Assembly: GCA_910574915.1 (NCBI GenBank)
Contig: CAJTCR010000021.1
Span: 1-64,000 of the forward strand
Direction: 5' to 3'
DNA from: Eubacteriaceae bacterium
GTDB taxonomy: Bacteria > Bacillota > Clostridia > Lachnospirales > Lachnospiraceae
Length of the DNA stretch: 64,000 nucleotides
Each line of letters starts with the position of its first letter. Position 1 is the stretch's first letter. Shown one piece after another: positions 18,203 to 26,918 of this stretch. Below the pieces are notes generated by a model, which saw only the letters and a program-made list of their open reading frames with translations, was not told where the DNA came from and did not search any database. The translations under genes were made by a program, and so were the position numbers.

Positions 18203-19951
18203 ATGGAGAATCTGATTAGCAGGCGGCAGATCACTGCCAGAGTTACAAAGCTGACATGGGAGCGGATCTGGCTCCATCTCGAAGTGAAGGTTGCATTTGC
18301 CGAGGATGCGGACAAAGACAGCAAGCTGTCCTTTTACTTGATTAACGGCTTGTTTGAGCCGAAAGCAAAGCTTAAGGTGACCGCGGTCGAAGGAGATACG
18401 TATAAGCTTAAGATCAATATTACCAATCCTGGGAACGGGTTATGCCTCCCGCAGGGTACTTATTCAATGGTGATCTGCCAGAAGAAGCGCCAGATGGCAA
18501 AGGCAGAGATTGCGGAATCGCTCGTAAAGGATATGAGCAGCGCTTCCAGAAACTTTTTATATGGAGGGCGCGCGAAAGTATATTCGGTGACCTTTTATGT
18601 GACCGAAGGGGACGAGGGGCTTCCGTTTATTATGTATGTGCTTGCCGGAGGGCGCACAGGCATCAGTGCTCCGGTCGTACACGCGGCAAAAAAAGGCTTT
18701 CATCCAAAGGAGCAGTTAAAAAAGAAATATTCCAAGATCAATAAACCGCTGAAAGTGGATATGTATTGGAAATACCGGAAAAAATATAAGCATAAGAGCA
18801 GCAAGCCTGTCGTTATGTTTATGTCGGAGCAGAGTACAAGCATCAGCACCAATTTAAAGGCGGTCAAAGACCGTATGCTTGCACGCGGTATGGACAAGGA
18901 TTATATTATAGTGGAATCGTACCGTTCCTCGGTGACCAACCCGCGCCAGGGGATTAAGAGCTGGATGGATATGCTCAAAAAGATGGCGATGAGTGATTTT
19001 ATTTTTCTGGACGACCATGCGCCGGTACTGGACTGGCTGATTTTAGATAAAGATACGACGCTCGTCCAGCTATGGCACGCCGGGGCAGGCTTTAAGTCGT
19101 CCGGCTACAGCCGCTGGGGGCATATCGGATGCCCTGCGCCGTATAGCTGCCATAGGCAGTATAAATACGGGATCTCGGGTTCTAAAAATATAGCGCATTT
19201 CTTCTCGGAAGTATGGGGCATTAATGATTCGCAGGTGCTTCCGACCGGGATGCCAAGGATTGACGAATATCTGGATGAAGCGTACCGTGCCAAAAAGACA
19301 AAGGAACTGTACGACAAATATCCGATGTGCAAAGATAAAAAGGTCATTTTGTTTGCGCCGACCTACCGCGGGACGAACAAGGCAAACGCGCATTATCCGT
19401 ATGAGCTGATTGACTTTGAGCAGCTTTATAAGCTTTGCGGCGACGAATATGTCGTGCTGTTTAAGATGCATCCTTGGGTAGCTTCCGAGGTGCCGATTGC
19501 GGATAAATACAGGGACAGGTTTGTGGATGTAGGCAGATATCCGAATATTAACGACCTGTTTTACATTACAGAGCTGCTGATTACAGATTATTCCTCGAAT
19601 ATTTTTGAATATTCGCTGATGAAAAAGCCGATGCTGTTTTTTGCATTTGATAAAATCCAATATTCTTTTTCGAGAGGATTCCACCGGGCTTATGAGCAGT
19701 CCGCGCCGGGCAAGGTGTGCGCTACGTTTGACGAAGTGTTAAAAGCCATTGCAGAAAAAGATTTTGAATATCCAAAAGTAGAAGAGTATGTGGAAAAGCA
19801 TTTTGACTATATTGACAGCCATGCGTCCGACCGGGTAATTGACTGGATTATTTTAGGGCAGCTTCCAGAGTCGGTAAAAAAAGACCTGGCGGCAGATGCG
19901 GCGATCAATAAAGAGCTGGAGGCGCTGGACTTTAAACCGGCGCAGATTTAA
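18203..19951 (+). CDS. CDP-glycerol/ribitol phosphotransferase (TagF-like)
   Basis: A 582-residue membrane-associated polymerase or primase of the CDP-glycerol glycerophosphotransferase family, adding polyol-phosphate units to a lipid-linked wall polymer. Residues 1-190 form a variable N-terminal beta-rich domain. The GT-B-like catalytic part follows, with LVQLWHAGAGFKSSGYSRWG (the conserved WHA/G region), VILFAPTYRG, FKMHPWV and LLITDYSSNIFEYSLMKKP. AAGGAG precedes ATG 18203. It heads the polymer cluster after palindrome pair 1. The N-terminal domain shared with some streptococcal-type enzymes is not seen in the two smaller paralogues downstream (29645, 32605), so it likely has a different acceptor. 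Confidence 0.9.
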   Translation: MENLISRRQITARVTKLTWERIWLHLEVKVAFAEDADKDSKLSFYLINGLFEPKAKLKVTAVEGDTYKLKINITNPGNGLCLPQGTYSMVICQKKRQMAKAEIAESLVKDMSSASRNFLYGGRAKVYSVTFYVTEGDEGLPFIMYVLAGGRTGISAPVVHAAKKGFHPKEQLKKKYSKINKPLKVDMYWKYRKKYKHKSSKPVVMFMSEQSTSISTNLKAVKDRMLARGMDKDYIIVESYRSSVTNPRQGIKSWMDMLKKMAMSDFIFLDDHAPVLDWLILDKDTTLVQLWHAGAGFKSSGYSRWGHIGCPAPYSCHRQYKYGISGSKNIAHFFSEVWGINDSQVLPTGMPRIDEYLDEAYRAKKTKELYDKYPMCKDKKVILFAPTYRGTNKANAHYPYELIDFEQLYKLCGDEYVVLFKMHPWVASEVPIADKYRDRFVDVGRYPNINDLFYITELLITDYSSNIFEYSLMKKPMLFFAFDKIQYSFSRGFHRAYEQSAPGKVCATFDEVLKAIAEKDFEYPKVEEYVEKHFDYIDSHASDRVIDWIILGQLPESVKKDLAADAAINKELEALDFKPAQI

Positions 19952-19982
19952 TCGGTGCAGTATAATTATGGAGGAAAAACAA

Positions 19983-20759
19983 ATGAATATCGCAATTATT
20001 TTTGCAGGCGGCAGCGGCGTCCGTATGGGCTCTGGTATACCGAAGCAGTTTTTGGAGATTAACGGGAAACCGGTGATTGTCCATACGTTGCAGTTATTTC
20101 AGTATCACGACGAGATTGATAAGATCTATATCTCGGTGCTGGAAGAATATATCGGGTACATGCAGGAGCTGGTGGATGAGTACAGGCTGAACAAGACAGC
20201 AGCGATTATTCCCGGCGGGACGACCGCGCAGGATTCGATTTACAATGCGCTTAAACGGGCAGAGGCGGAAAATCCTGACGATTCGATCGTGCTGCTGCAT
20301 GACGGCGTGCGTCCGTTTGTCTCCTATGAAGTGATCTCCAACAATATTGCGGGCGTTAAGGAAAACGGCAATGCGATCACGTGTACCGCGTGCTATGAGA
20401 CGATCCTTCTAAGCCATGACGGGCAGTGTGTCGAATCTGTGCCGTACCGCAAGGATACGTTTGCGGCACAGGCGCCGCAGAGCTTTTACTTAAAAGACAT
20501 CATAGCGGCACACGATGCGATCCGCGATACGCCGCAGCGCTATGAAAATATGGTAGACGCCTGCACGATTATCCGCAGCCAGGGCAAACAGGCGCATATG
20601 GTGCCTGGCAACCGCGGCAATATCAAAGTCACGACGCCGGAAGACGTCTATATGTTCCGCGCGCTGCTCCAGTATAAGGAAAACGAGCAGGCGTTCGGGC
20701 TTGGCATTACAAACCGGATTGAGACGCGTATGAATAAACACAAGCACCGTAAGGCATAG
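19983..20759 (+). CDS. CDP-polyol cytidylyltransferase (IspD/TarI family)
   Basis: A 258-residue nucleotidyltransferase. It opens with FAGGSGVRMGSGIPKQFLEI, the CTP-binding signature, and has LLHDGVRPFVS, AAQAPQSFYL and NIKVTTPEDVYMF, all typical of IspD/TarI. In this setting the substrate is most likely ribitol-5-P or another polyol phosphate rather than MEP. GGAGG lies 10 bases before ATG 19983. It is about 50% like the second copy at 30792 by eye, and only that second copy is paired with a TarJ-like reductase, so the two may supply different CDP-polyols. The C-terminal 25 residues (ITNRIETRMNKHKHRKA) are a basic extension. Confidence 0.85.
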   Translation: MNIAIIFAGGSGVRMGSGIPKQFLEINGKPVIVHTLQLFQYHDEIDKIYISVLEEYIGYMQELVDEYRLNKTAAIIPGGTTAQDSIYNALKRAEAENPDDSIVLLHDGVRPFVSYEVISNNIAGVKENGNAITCTACYETILLSHDGQCVESVPYRKDTFAAQAPQSFYLKDIIAAHDAIRDTPQRYENMVDACTIIRSQGKQAHMVPGNRGNIKVTTPEDVYMFRALLQYKENEQAFGLGITNRIETRMNKHKHRKA

Positions 20760-20855
20760 AGGTTTTACCGCATAAAAGCAGTGAAACAGGGAAGAATGAC
20801 AATAGGCATTCTCATGCAGCAGTAACGAATAACAGGATAGATGGAGGATAGGAAC

Positions 20856-21971
20856 GTGGATTACAGGCAAAAAACAGATGCTCCGGTTTTGGAAAGCCCG
20901 CAGGACGCGGTATTGCAGGAAGATCTGGAGCAGCTTTTGCAAGACGGGATGGTGCCGTTTGAGCTATTAAAAAACAAGACGGTATTTGTCACAGGGGCGA
21001 CGGGGCTTTTGGGCTCTCAGATCATTAAGGCACTGCTGTGCAGCAACCGCGTGCTTGGGACAAATACCCGTATTTTTGCGCTCGTGCGCAGCGAGCAGAA
21101 AGCAGGGCAGGTATTTGGCGGGCTGCTGTCACGCGGTGATTTGCAGCTTGTGTACGGGGATGTGTCCAAAGTGCCGGAATGCGCGCACGACATAGATTAT
21201 GTGATACATGGGGCAAGTGCGACAAGCTCGAGGTATTTTGTGACAAATCCGGTAGAGACGATTTTAACGGCCGTAAACGGTACGGCAAATATGCTTGCGT
21301 TTGCAAAGCAAAAGCAGGCGAAAGGATTTTTGTATCTGTCCTCGCTGGAGGTATACGGGACGCCGTCGCAGGATGCAGGGCTGATCGCAGAGTCCTACAG
21401 CGGGTATATCGATCCGCTTAAGGTGCGCAGCAGCTATTCAGAAGGCAAGCGCATGGTAGAATGCCTTTGTGCTTCTTATACGGCAGAGTACGATGTTCCG
21501 GTAAAGATCGCAAGGCTGTCCCAGACGTTTGGCGCGGGGGTGACGTATGACGACGGGCGGGTGTTTGCGGAATTTGCCAGATGTGCGCTCGAAAAAAAGG
21601 ACATTGTGCTGCATACAAAAGGGCAGACGGTGCGCAGCTATTGCTACACAAAAGACGCGGTAGCGGCGATGCTGTTGATTTTATTAAAGGGGGAGCCTGG
21701 AGGAGCCTACAACGTGACCAATATGGATACCAAAATATCCATTGCGGATATGGCGCAGCTCGTATGCGATACCTTTGACAAGGCGGGCATTCAGGTAACG
21801 TTTGATATGCCGGACGATGTGGAATCGTTTGGCTATAATCCAGAGATGGTCATTGCACTGGACAGTACGAAGCTTGCGTCTCTTGGATGGAAGCCGACCG
21901 TGGGGCTTAAGGAAATGTTTACAAGGCTGGCTGCAAGCATGAAGCCTGACAGTGCAGCGGAATGGAGGTAG
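20856..21971 (+). CDS. NAD-dependent epimerase/dehydratase
   Basis: An extended short-chain dehydrogenase of about 371 residues. The Rossmann motif is VFVTGATGLLGSQIIKALL (near residue 46), followed by VIHGASATSSRYFVTNPVET, SSLEVYGTPS, the catalytic YSEGK pair, and SYCYTKDAVAAMLLILLKG. These features place it with nucleotide-sugar epimerases/dehydratases; the sugar is unknown. GTG 20856 is preferred because GGAGG is 8 bp away. ATG 20841 is possible but overlaps that ribosome site. It ends 2 bp before the next start, so it is translationally linked to the pyruvyl-transferase-family gene. Confidence 0.85.
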   Translation: MDYRQKTDAPVLESPQDAVLQEDLEQLLQDGMVPFELLKNKTVFVTGATGLLGSQIIKALLCSNRVLGTNTRIFALVRSEQKAGQVFGGLLSRGDLQLVYGDVSKVPECAHDIDYVIHGASATSSRYFVTNPVETILTAVNGTANMLAFAKQKQAKGFLYLSSLEVYGTPSQDAGLIAESYSGYIDPLKVRSSYSEGKRMVECLCASYTAEYDVPVKIARLSQTFGAGVTYDDGRVFAEFARCALEKKDIVLHTKGQTVRSYCYTKDAVAAMLLILLKGEPGGAYNVTNMDTKISIADMAQLVCDTFDKAGIQVTFDMPDDVESFGYNPEMVIALDSTKLASLGWKPTVGLKEMFTRLAASMKPDSAAEWR

Positions 21972-21973
21972 TA

Positions 21974-23170
21974 ATGAAATATGGAGTATTGATGCATAAG
22001 ACGACGATGAATTTGGGAGATGATATTCAGGCGTATGCATCGGCGCAGTTTTTGCCGCATGTGGATTATCTGGTGGAGCGGGAAAATATCGATTCGTTCC
22101 AATCAGAGGACAACGAGCCGGTCGGCGTGATTATGAGCGCCTGGTGGATGTGGCAGAAGTGGAACTGGCCGCCGGCAGAGTGTATCGTGCCGAAGCTGGT
22201 CAGTATGCATATGAACAATTATACTATTTACAGAAAGGCTTCTCCGATCCAGGACGAGTGGCTCCAGGGAATCGGAGGCGATTTTTTCCGCGCAAACGGG
22301 CCGGTTGGCTGCCGCGACCAGACGACGCTGGACTTTTTTACGGAACGGGGCTTTGACTGCTATTTCAGCGGCTGCATTACGCTGACGCTTCCAAAGCAGA
22401 AAAAGACGAAGGACGCAGGCACGTATGTCTGCCTGGTAGACTTAAAGCCGGAGCTGGAAGCCGCGGCAAGGGAGTGGTTAAAAGACAGCGGGCTGGAGAT
22501 CCGCGTTATGACCCACCACTGTGATTACCGCAAGTCGGACGCCACGATGGAGGAGCGCTTTGCGGCTGTGGAGGATACGCTGACGCAGTACCAAAATGCC
22601 AGGTTTGTCGTGACAAGAAGGCTGCATGTATCGCTGCCGTGCCTGGCGATGGAGACGCCGGTGCTGTCGATTGTCAATATGAATGATGCCGGCAATACGT
22701 CCAGATGGGCGCCGTACTATAACTGGGTGCACAATGTCGCGGACAAGGATTTTATTGCCGGGAATATTGATTTTGACTACAACAGCCCGCCGGCAAACAA
22801 GAACGAGCATCTGCCGACCAGGGAAGCGCTGACGAAAAGCATCCAGCAGTTTATCGAGGAAACAAAGGACAGCACGCTGCCGATCGCAGAGGTGAAGAAA
22901 ACCGCATATACAGAAGAAGAGGCACGCCGCTGGCAAAATGAGCTGATGCACTGGACGCTGGAAAAATGGCTGCACCAGAACCGGGGGCTTTTGGAGGAAC
23001 GCAACAAATTTAAAAAGAAAGCGGCAACGCTGGAAAAACGCCTGAAAAAAGAAAACGGAGGCGCGCTACCAGAGGAAATCGCAAAGATCCGCAAGCTGGA
23101 GAAGCAGTTGGAGGACGTCACGCTCAAGGACTGGGCAAGGGCATACCGGAACAGACATAAGAAAAAATAG
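21974..23170 (+). CDS. Polysaccharide pyruvyl transferase family protein
   Basis: A 398-residue protein. The N-terminus MKYGVLMHKTTMNLGDDIQA and later VGCRDQTTLDFFTERGFDCY with FVVTRRLHVSLPCLAMETPV are the marks of the family that transfers pyruvate ketals (or related groups) to surface polysaccharides. Residues about 330-398 form a lysine/glutamate-rich coiled coil (KKKAATLEKRLKKENGG), an uncommon addition that may anchor a complex. GGAGG overlaps the stop of the epimerase gene just before ATG 21974. The acceptor sugar is not predictable. Confidence 0.85.
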   Translation: MKYGVLMHKTTMNLGDDIQAYASAQFLPHVDYLVERENIDSFQSEDNEPVGVIMSAWWMWQKWNWPPAECIVPKLVSMHMNNYTIYRKASPIQDEWLQGIGGDFFRANGPVGCRDQTTLDFFTERGFDCYFSGCITLTLPKQKKTKDAGTYVCLVDLKPELEAAAREWLKDSGLEIRVMTHHCDYRKSDATMEERFAAVEDTLTQYQNARFVVTRRLHVSLPCLAMETPVLSIVNMNDAGNTSRWAPYYNWVHNVADKDFIAGNIDFDYNSPPANKNEHLPTREALTKSIQQFIEETKDSTLPIAEVKKTAYTEEEARRWQNELMHWTLEKWLHQNRGLLEERNKFKKKAATLEKRLKKENGGALPEEIAKIRKLEKQLEDVTLKDWARAYRNRHKKK

Positions 23171-23222
23171 AAAGCAGTTTGCAGTAGAAGTTCGGTACTT
23201 AGAATAGGAGTTAGGAAGTATT

Positions 23223-26200
23223 ATGAGCAGATTAGGAACAAAGAAGCGGAGCAGGTGGATATCCATGCTGTTAGTAATTGCGCTCGTATGGATGAGCTGT
23301 CCGCAGGCGGCAGTACAGGCTGTCGCCAAGAAACAAACAGATAAACAGCCGCAGCCCCACACCGCGGCATTTCGGATTATTTCTACGACAGACCTGCACG
23401 GACAGGTATCTACCATGCATTATGACACGGCAAGCGAAAAGCCGGGAAGCCTGGCGCAGGTTTATACGCTGATTAAAGAGGCGCGCCAGGAAGTCGGCAC
23501 CCGCAACACGATGACCGTAGATACCGGAGATTCGGTATACGGTTATGCAGCAGATTATATTAAGGAGAAGTCAGGGGAGGACGCCGTACAGCCGATCTAT
23601 AAGGCGATGACGATGGTCAACTATGACGCGATTACGCTCGGCAACCATGACTTCGACTATGGATACCAATATATTGACAAGCAGCTTGAGCTGTCCGGGC
23701 TTAAGAAAAAATGCGTACTGTCCAATATTGTACTCGCGGACACCGGAGAAACGGCATGGGAAGAGACAAAGATGATCTCAAAGCAGTTAAAGACGAGCAA
23801 AAACAAGTCTGTAAACGTAGAGATCGGCCTGATCGGCGTTACCGTTCCGTCGATGTCCTCGTATTCCAACTGTAAGGAAGACCTGATCGCACTGCCGATC
23901 GTGGATACGGTAAAAAAGCAGGCGGCGTATTTAAAGGCACAGGGCGCAGATCTTGTAATTGCCATCGCACATTCCTCATTTGGCAATGCAAATCCGGCGG
24001 CGGACAGCGATAATGCTGTCTATGCACTGACCAAGCTGGCAAATGTAGATGCCGTAGTAGCAGGGCACGGACATAAAAATTATCCGTCCACAGACAGCGC
24101 GTCCGCAGTTTACTACCGTCTGCCGAATGTAGACAAAAAGACCGGGCTTATGAACGGCAAAGCAGTTACGATGATTAAAGACCACGGTGCGGGAATCGGC
24201 ATTATCGACCTGAACCTAGAGATCGCGGACGACGGGCAGATCAAAGTCGCAGACTCCGCGGCAAGCCTTCGGATGGTGTCCAAAGATACGCCGTCCAGCA
24301 ATGTGATTTTAGAGTCACAGGAGCCTGAGATCGACGTGGTAAACGAGTCGTTAAAAGAAGTCGTAGGAACGTTTGGCTCTGACGACCGCATTAACAGCTA
24401 TTTTGCACTGCTAGAAGACAACTATGCGATCCAGCTTGTCAATGAGTCCAAGATCCAGTACGGGCTTGCTTACACAGGCGGCGCAGGAAAGAGCATGTAC
24501 GCGGACTGCCCGGTCGTTGCGATGACCAAATATACGCTCAGCGGCAGCCAGTCGGCAGAGGACAATATCAGCTTAAACGGCAGCATTACGATGAAGGATA
24601 TCCTGAATATGCAGCAGGATAACCACAATAACAATATTGTCTACTGGATCAGCGGCGCGCAGCTTCGGGAGCTGCTGGAATGGTCGGCAAGCGTCTATGC
24701 GCCTGCAAACGGTACGATTGCATCGGATGCGGTATTGCAGCAGCTATTGGAAGAGCGCGGCGCTTCTTCGATCGCAGCGTCCGACTGGCTGGAAGACTGG
24801 AGCTCGTTTGCCGTATTTGACGGCGTTGAATATACGATCGACGCGACCCAGCCGGCACGCTATACAAAGTCCGGGGAACAAAAGGATGCTTATGCAAACC
24901 GCGTGGTCAGCATGACCTACAACGGACAGCCGATTACAGACGACCAGAGGCTGATTTTGGTCAGCCATACAATTCCTGGCAATACGGATGCGACAGGCGT
25001 GATTTCTTCGCAAAAGCTGCTTGGAAAATCAGACCTTGCTTATGTGCATCTTGCGAAATTTATCAGACAGCAGCAGGAGTTCGGCAATTTATCTGTCGAT
25101 ACCGACCACAACTGGAACGTTAAGTTTGATACCGACCGTCCTTATGTCGTGCGTTCGAGCGTCTTGTCACAGACGGACGCGGCAATGCGCCAGTGGTTCC
25201 AGGGACTGTTAAGCAGCAACGAGACGTTTGCGTATTACCTGGCACAGTTTATCGAAGCCGGAGAGATGGAACAGGCAGACACCTTAAAGCCGATGCTTGT
25301 CGTTTCCGCTACGGCGTCTGAGGAGACTAAGCTGCCGGTAGATATCAAGGTACAGGCAAACGATCGTTCCGGCATTGCACAGCTTAAGTGGACAGCGGGA
25401 CAGGAAGCAGCAGACAGCGCGGTATGGGAAACAGCCGAAAACGTTACGCGCGGATATTTCACCGTACAGGAAAACGGCGTTTATTCGGTACTGGCACAAG
25501 ATCCGTCCGGCAACCGGATTGTAAAATATATCCACATTACAAATATCAACCCGGATGCAGTCGATGCGCCGACCGTAAACAAGATCAGCAATAAAGTATC
25601 ATCCGTTACAGGTAAGGCAAAGCCGGGCCTGACCGTGCATATCGATGCAAACGGCAATACGTATGAAGCAGAAGTAGCAGAAGACGGCACCTACACCTGT
25701 ACGGTAGAGCGTATGCCGGCAGGAAGCATCGTATCGGTATACTGTACAGATGAAAACGGCAAACAGAGCAAGGCGGTTTCTACAACCGTATTTAAAAACG
25801 GGCCGGATGCTCCGGTAGTCAGCTCCTATACGAATAAATCAGAGAAAGCCAACGGCTTCTTTACAGGGTCATCGGTTGCAGTCGTAGCGGTAATAGGGTC
25901 TAATGTCTATGTATCTGCGCAGGACAAGGCACTGTATGAAAAATCCGAGCTGTACAGCAAGTCAAGAACCATCAATACGGTCGAATGCACACTGTCTCGA
26001 AATAATTTTGAGATGGCGCTGCCAGTACAAAACGCAGGCGTATCTGTAAAATTTGTGACACTGGATAAATCCGGCAGAAGAAGCGGTACCGTTGCAGTTG
26101 AAACAGAAGAAGCGGCGCCAAACGTACCGGTTATCCAGGAAGTGTGTGATGTTGAAGACTTCCTGTACGGACAGGTGACGAATGTCAGCCAGTCAGGAAC

Positions 26201-26918
26201 GGTTACGGTCAGAATCGGTGACCGTGAGTTTAACGGCGAGATCCAGGCAGACGGCACGTTTGCCGTGCAGACGAGCACCGCTGCGGCAGGACAGGTGATT
26301 TCCGTAATGGCAAACGACGTCAAAGACGGGCAGGCGCGGACAAGCGCACCGGCGCTCGTAACCGTACAGCCGTATGAAAATTATGTTACAAATGCGGATA
26401 CAAGAGTACAGACAGTCTACAGCAACAGCACAGAGGTGAAGGGAGATACGCTGCCGACCTATGAGGTAAACGTAGTCGTACGCGGCAAGAGTACCCGTGT
26501 CACATTAGACAGCCTTGGACAGTTCAGCCTTCCGCTGACAGAGCCGTTAACGGCAGGCGAAAAAGTCTATACTGTGGCAAGAAGCGGCGGCAAAATTGCG
26601 GAAGTGACCGAACATGCCGTTACGGATTATGTACCGACAGTCGTAGCACCGGAAACGCCTTCCGTACTCACAAGTGAGATTACGACGCTGACACAGACGA
26701 TGGACGTGCTTACGAAAGAGGCAGGGACGCTTGTTGTCAATATTGACGGGGTAGATTATACGTCACAGACAGGTGTCTTTAACCAGGCTTATAACGGGTA
26801 TATTTATACGATACAGTTACCGGAAGCGTATGCGGAGCAGACGATTACGGTCCATTTAATTAATGCGAGCGGGGTATCGAGCGGTTCCGTAACGGTACAG
26901 AGGACATTGCATGTTTAA
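23223..26918 (+). CDS. Secreted 5'-nucleotidase-type protein with Ig-like repeats
   Basis: A 1231-residue exported protein. The signal peptide is residues 1 to about 36 (KKRSRWISMLLVIALVWMS). A metallophosphatase domain follows with RIISTTDLHGQV, VDTGDSVYG, LGNHDFDYG, IAHSS and AGHGHKNY, all metal or phosphate ligands. A 5'-nucleotidase C-terminal domain (about 370-640) resembles UshA/CpdB. The remaining 580 residues are tandem beta-sandwich repeats (GTYTCTVERMPAGSIVSVY and similar), as in cell-surface adhesion modules. No LPXTG sorting motif or membrane anchor is seen at the C-terminus. It lies inside the polymer cluster, so it may hydrolyse nucleotides or cyclic dinucleotides at the surface. 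Its stop overlaps the next start by 8 bp. Confidence 0.9.
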   Translation: MSRLGTKKRSRWISMLLVIALVWMSCPQAAVQAVAKKQTDKQPQPHTAAFRIISTTDLHGQVSTMHYDTASEKPGSLAQVYTLIKEARQEVGTRNTMTVDTGDSVYGYAADYIKEKSGEDAVQPIYKAMTMVNYDAITLGNHDFDYGYQYIDKQLELSGLKKKCVLSNIVLADTGETAWEETKMISKQLKTSKNKSVNVEIGLIGVTVPSMSSYSNCKEDLIALPIVDTVKKQAAYLKAQGADLVIAIAHSSFGNANPAADSDNAVYALTKLANVDAVVAGHGHKNYPSTDSASAVYYRLPNVDKKTGLMNGKAVTMIKDHGAGIGIIDLNLEIADDGQIKVADSAASLRMVSKDTPSSNVILESQEPEIDVVNESLKEVVGTFGSDDRINSYFALLEDNYAIQLVNESKIQYGLAYTGGAGKSMYADCPVVAMTKYTLSGSQSAEDNISLNGSITMKDILNMQQDNHNNNIVYWISGAQLRELLEWSASVYAPANGTIASDAVLQQLLEERGASSIAASDWLEDWSSFAVFDGVEYTIDATQPARYTKSGEQKDAYANRVVSMTYNGQPITDDQRLILVSHTIPGNTDATGVISSQKLLGKSDLAYVHLAKFIRQQQEFGNLSVDTDHNWNVKFDTDRPYVVRSSVLSQTDAAMRQWFQGLLSSNETFAYYLAQFIEAGEMEQADTLKPMLVVSATASEETKLPVDIKVQANDRSGIAQLKWTAGQEAADSAVWETAENVTRGYFTVQENGVYSVLAQDPSGNRIVKYIHITNINPDAVDAPTVNKISNKVSSVTGKAKPGLTVHIDANGNTYEAEVAEDGTYTCTVERMPAGSIVSVYCTDENGKQSKAVSTTVFKNGPDAPVVSSYTNKSEKANGFFTGSSVAVVAVIGSNVYVSAQDKALYEKSELYSKSRTINTVECTLSRNNFEMALPVQNAGVSVKFVTLDKSGRRSGTVAVETEEAAPNVPVIQEVCDVEDFLYGQVTNVSQSGTVTVRIGDREFNGEIQADGTFAVQTSTAAAGQVISVMANDVKDGQARTSAPALVTVQPYENYVTNADTRVQTVYSNSTEVKGDTLPTYEVNVVVRGKSTRVTLDSLGQFSLPLTEPLTAGEKVYTVARSGGKIAEVTEHAVTDYVPTVVAPETPSVLTSEITTLTQTMDVLTKEAGTLVVNIDGVDYTSQTGVFNQAYNGYIYTIQLPEAYAEQTITVHLINASGVSSGSVTVQRTLHV

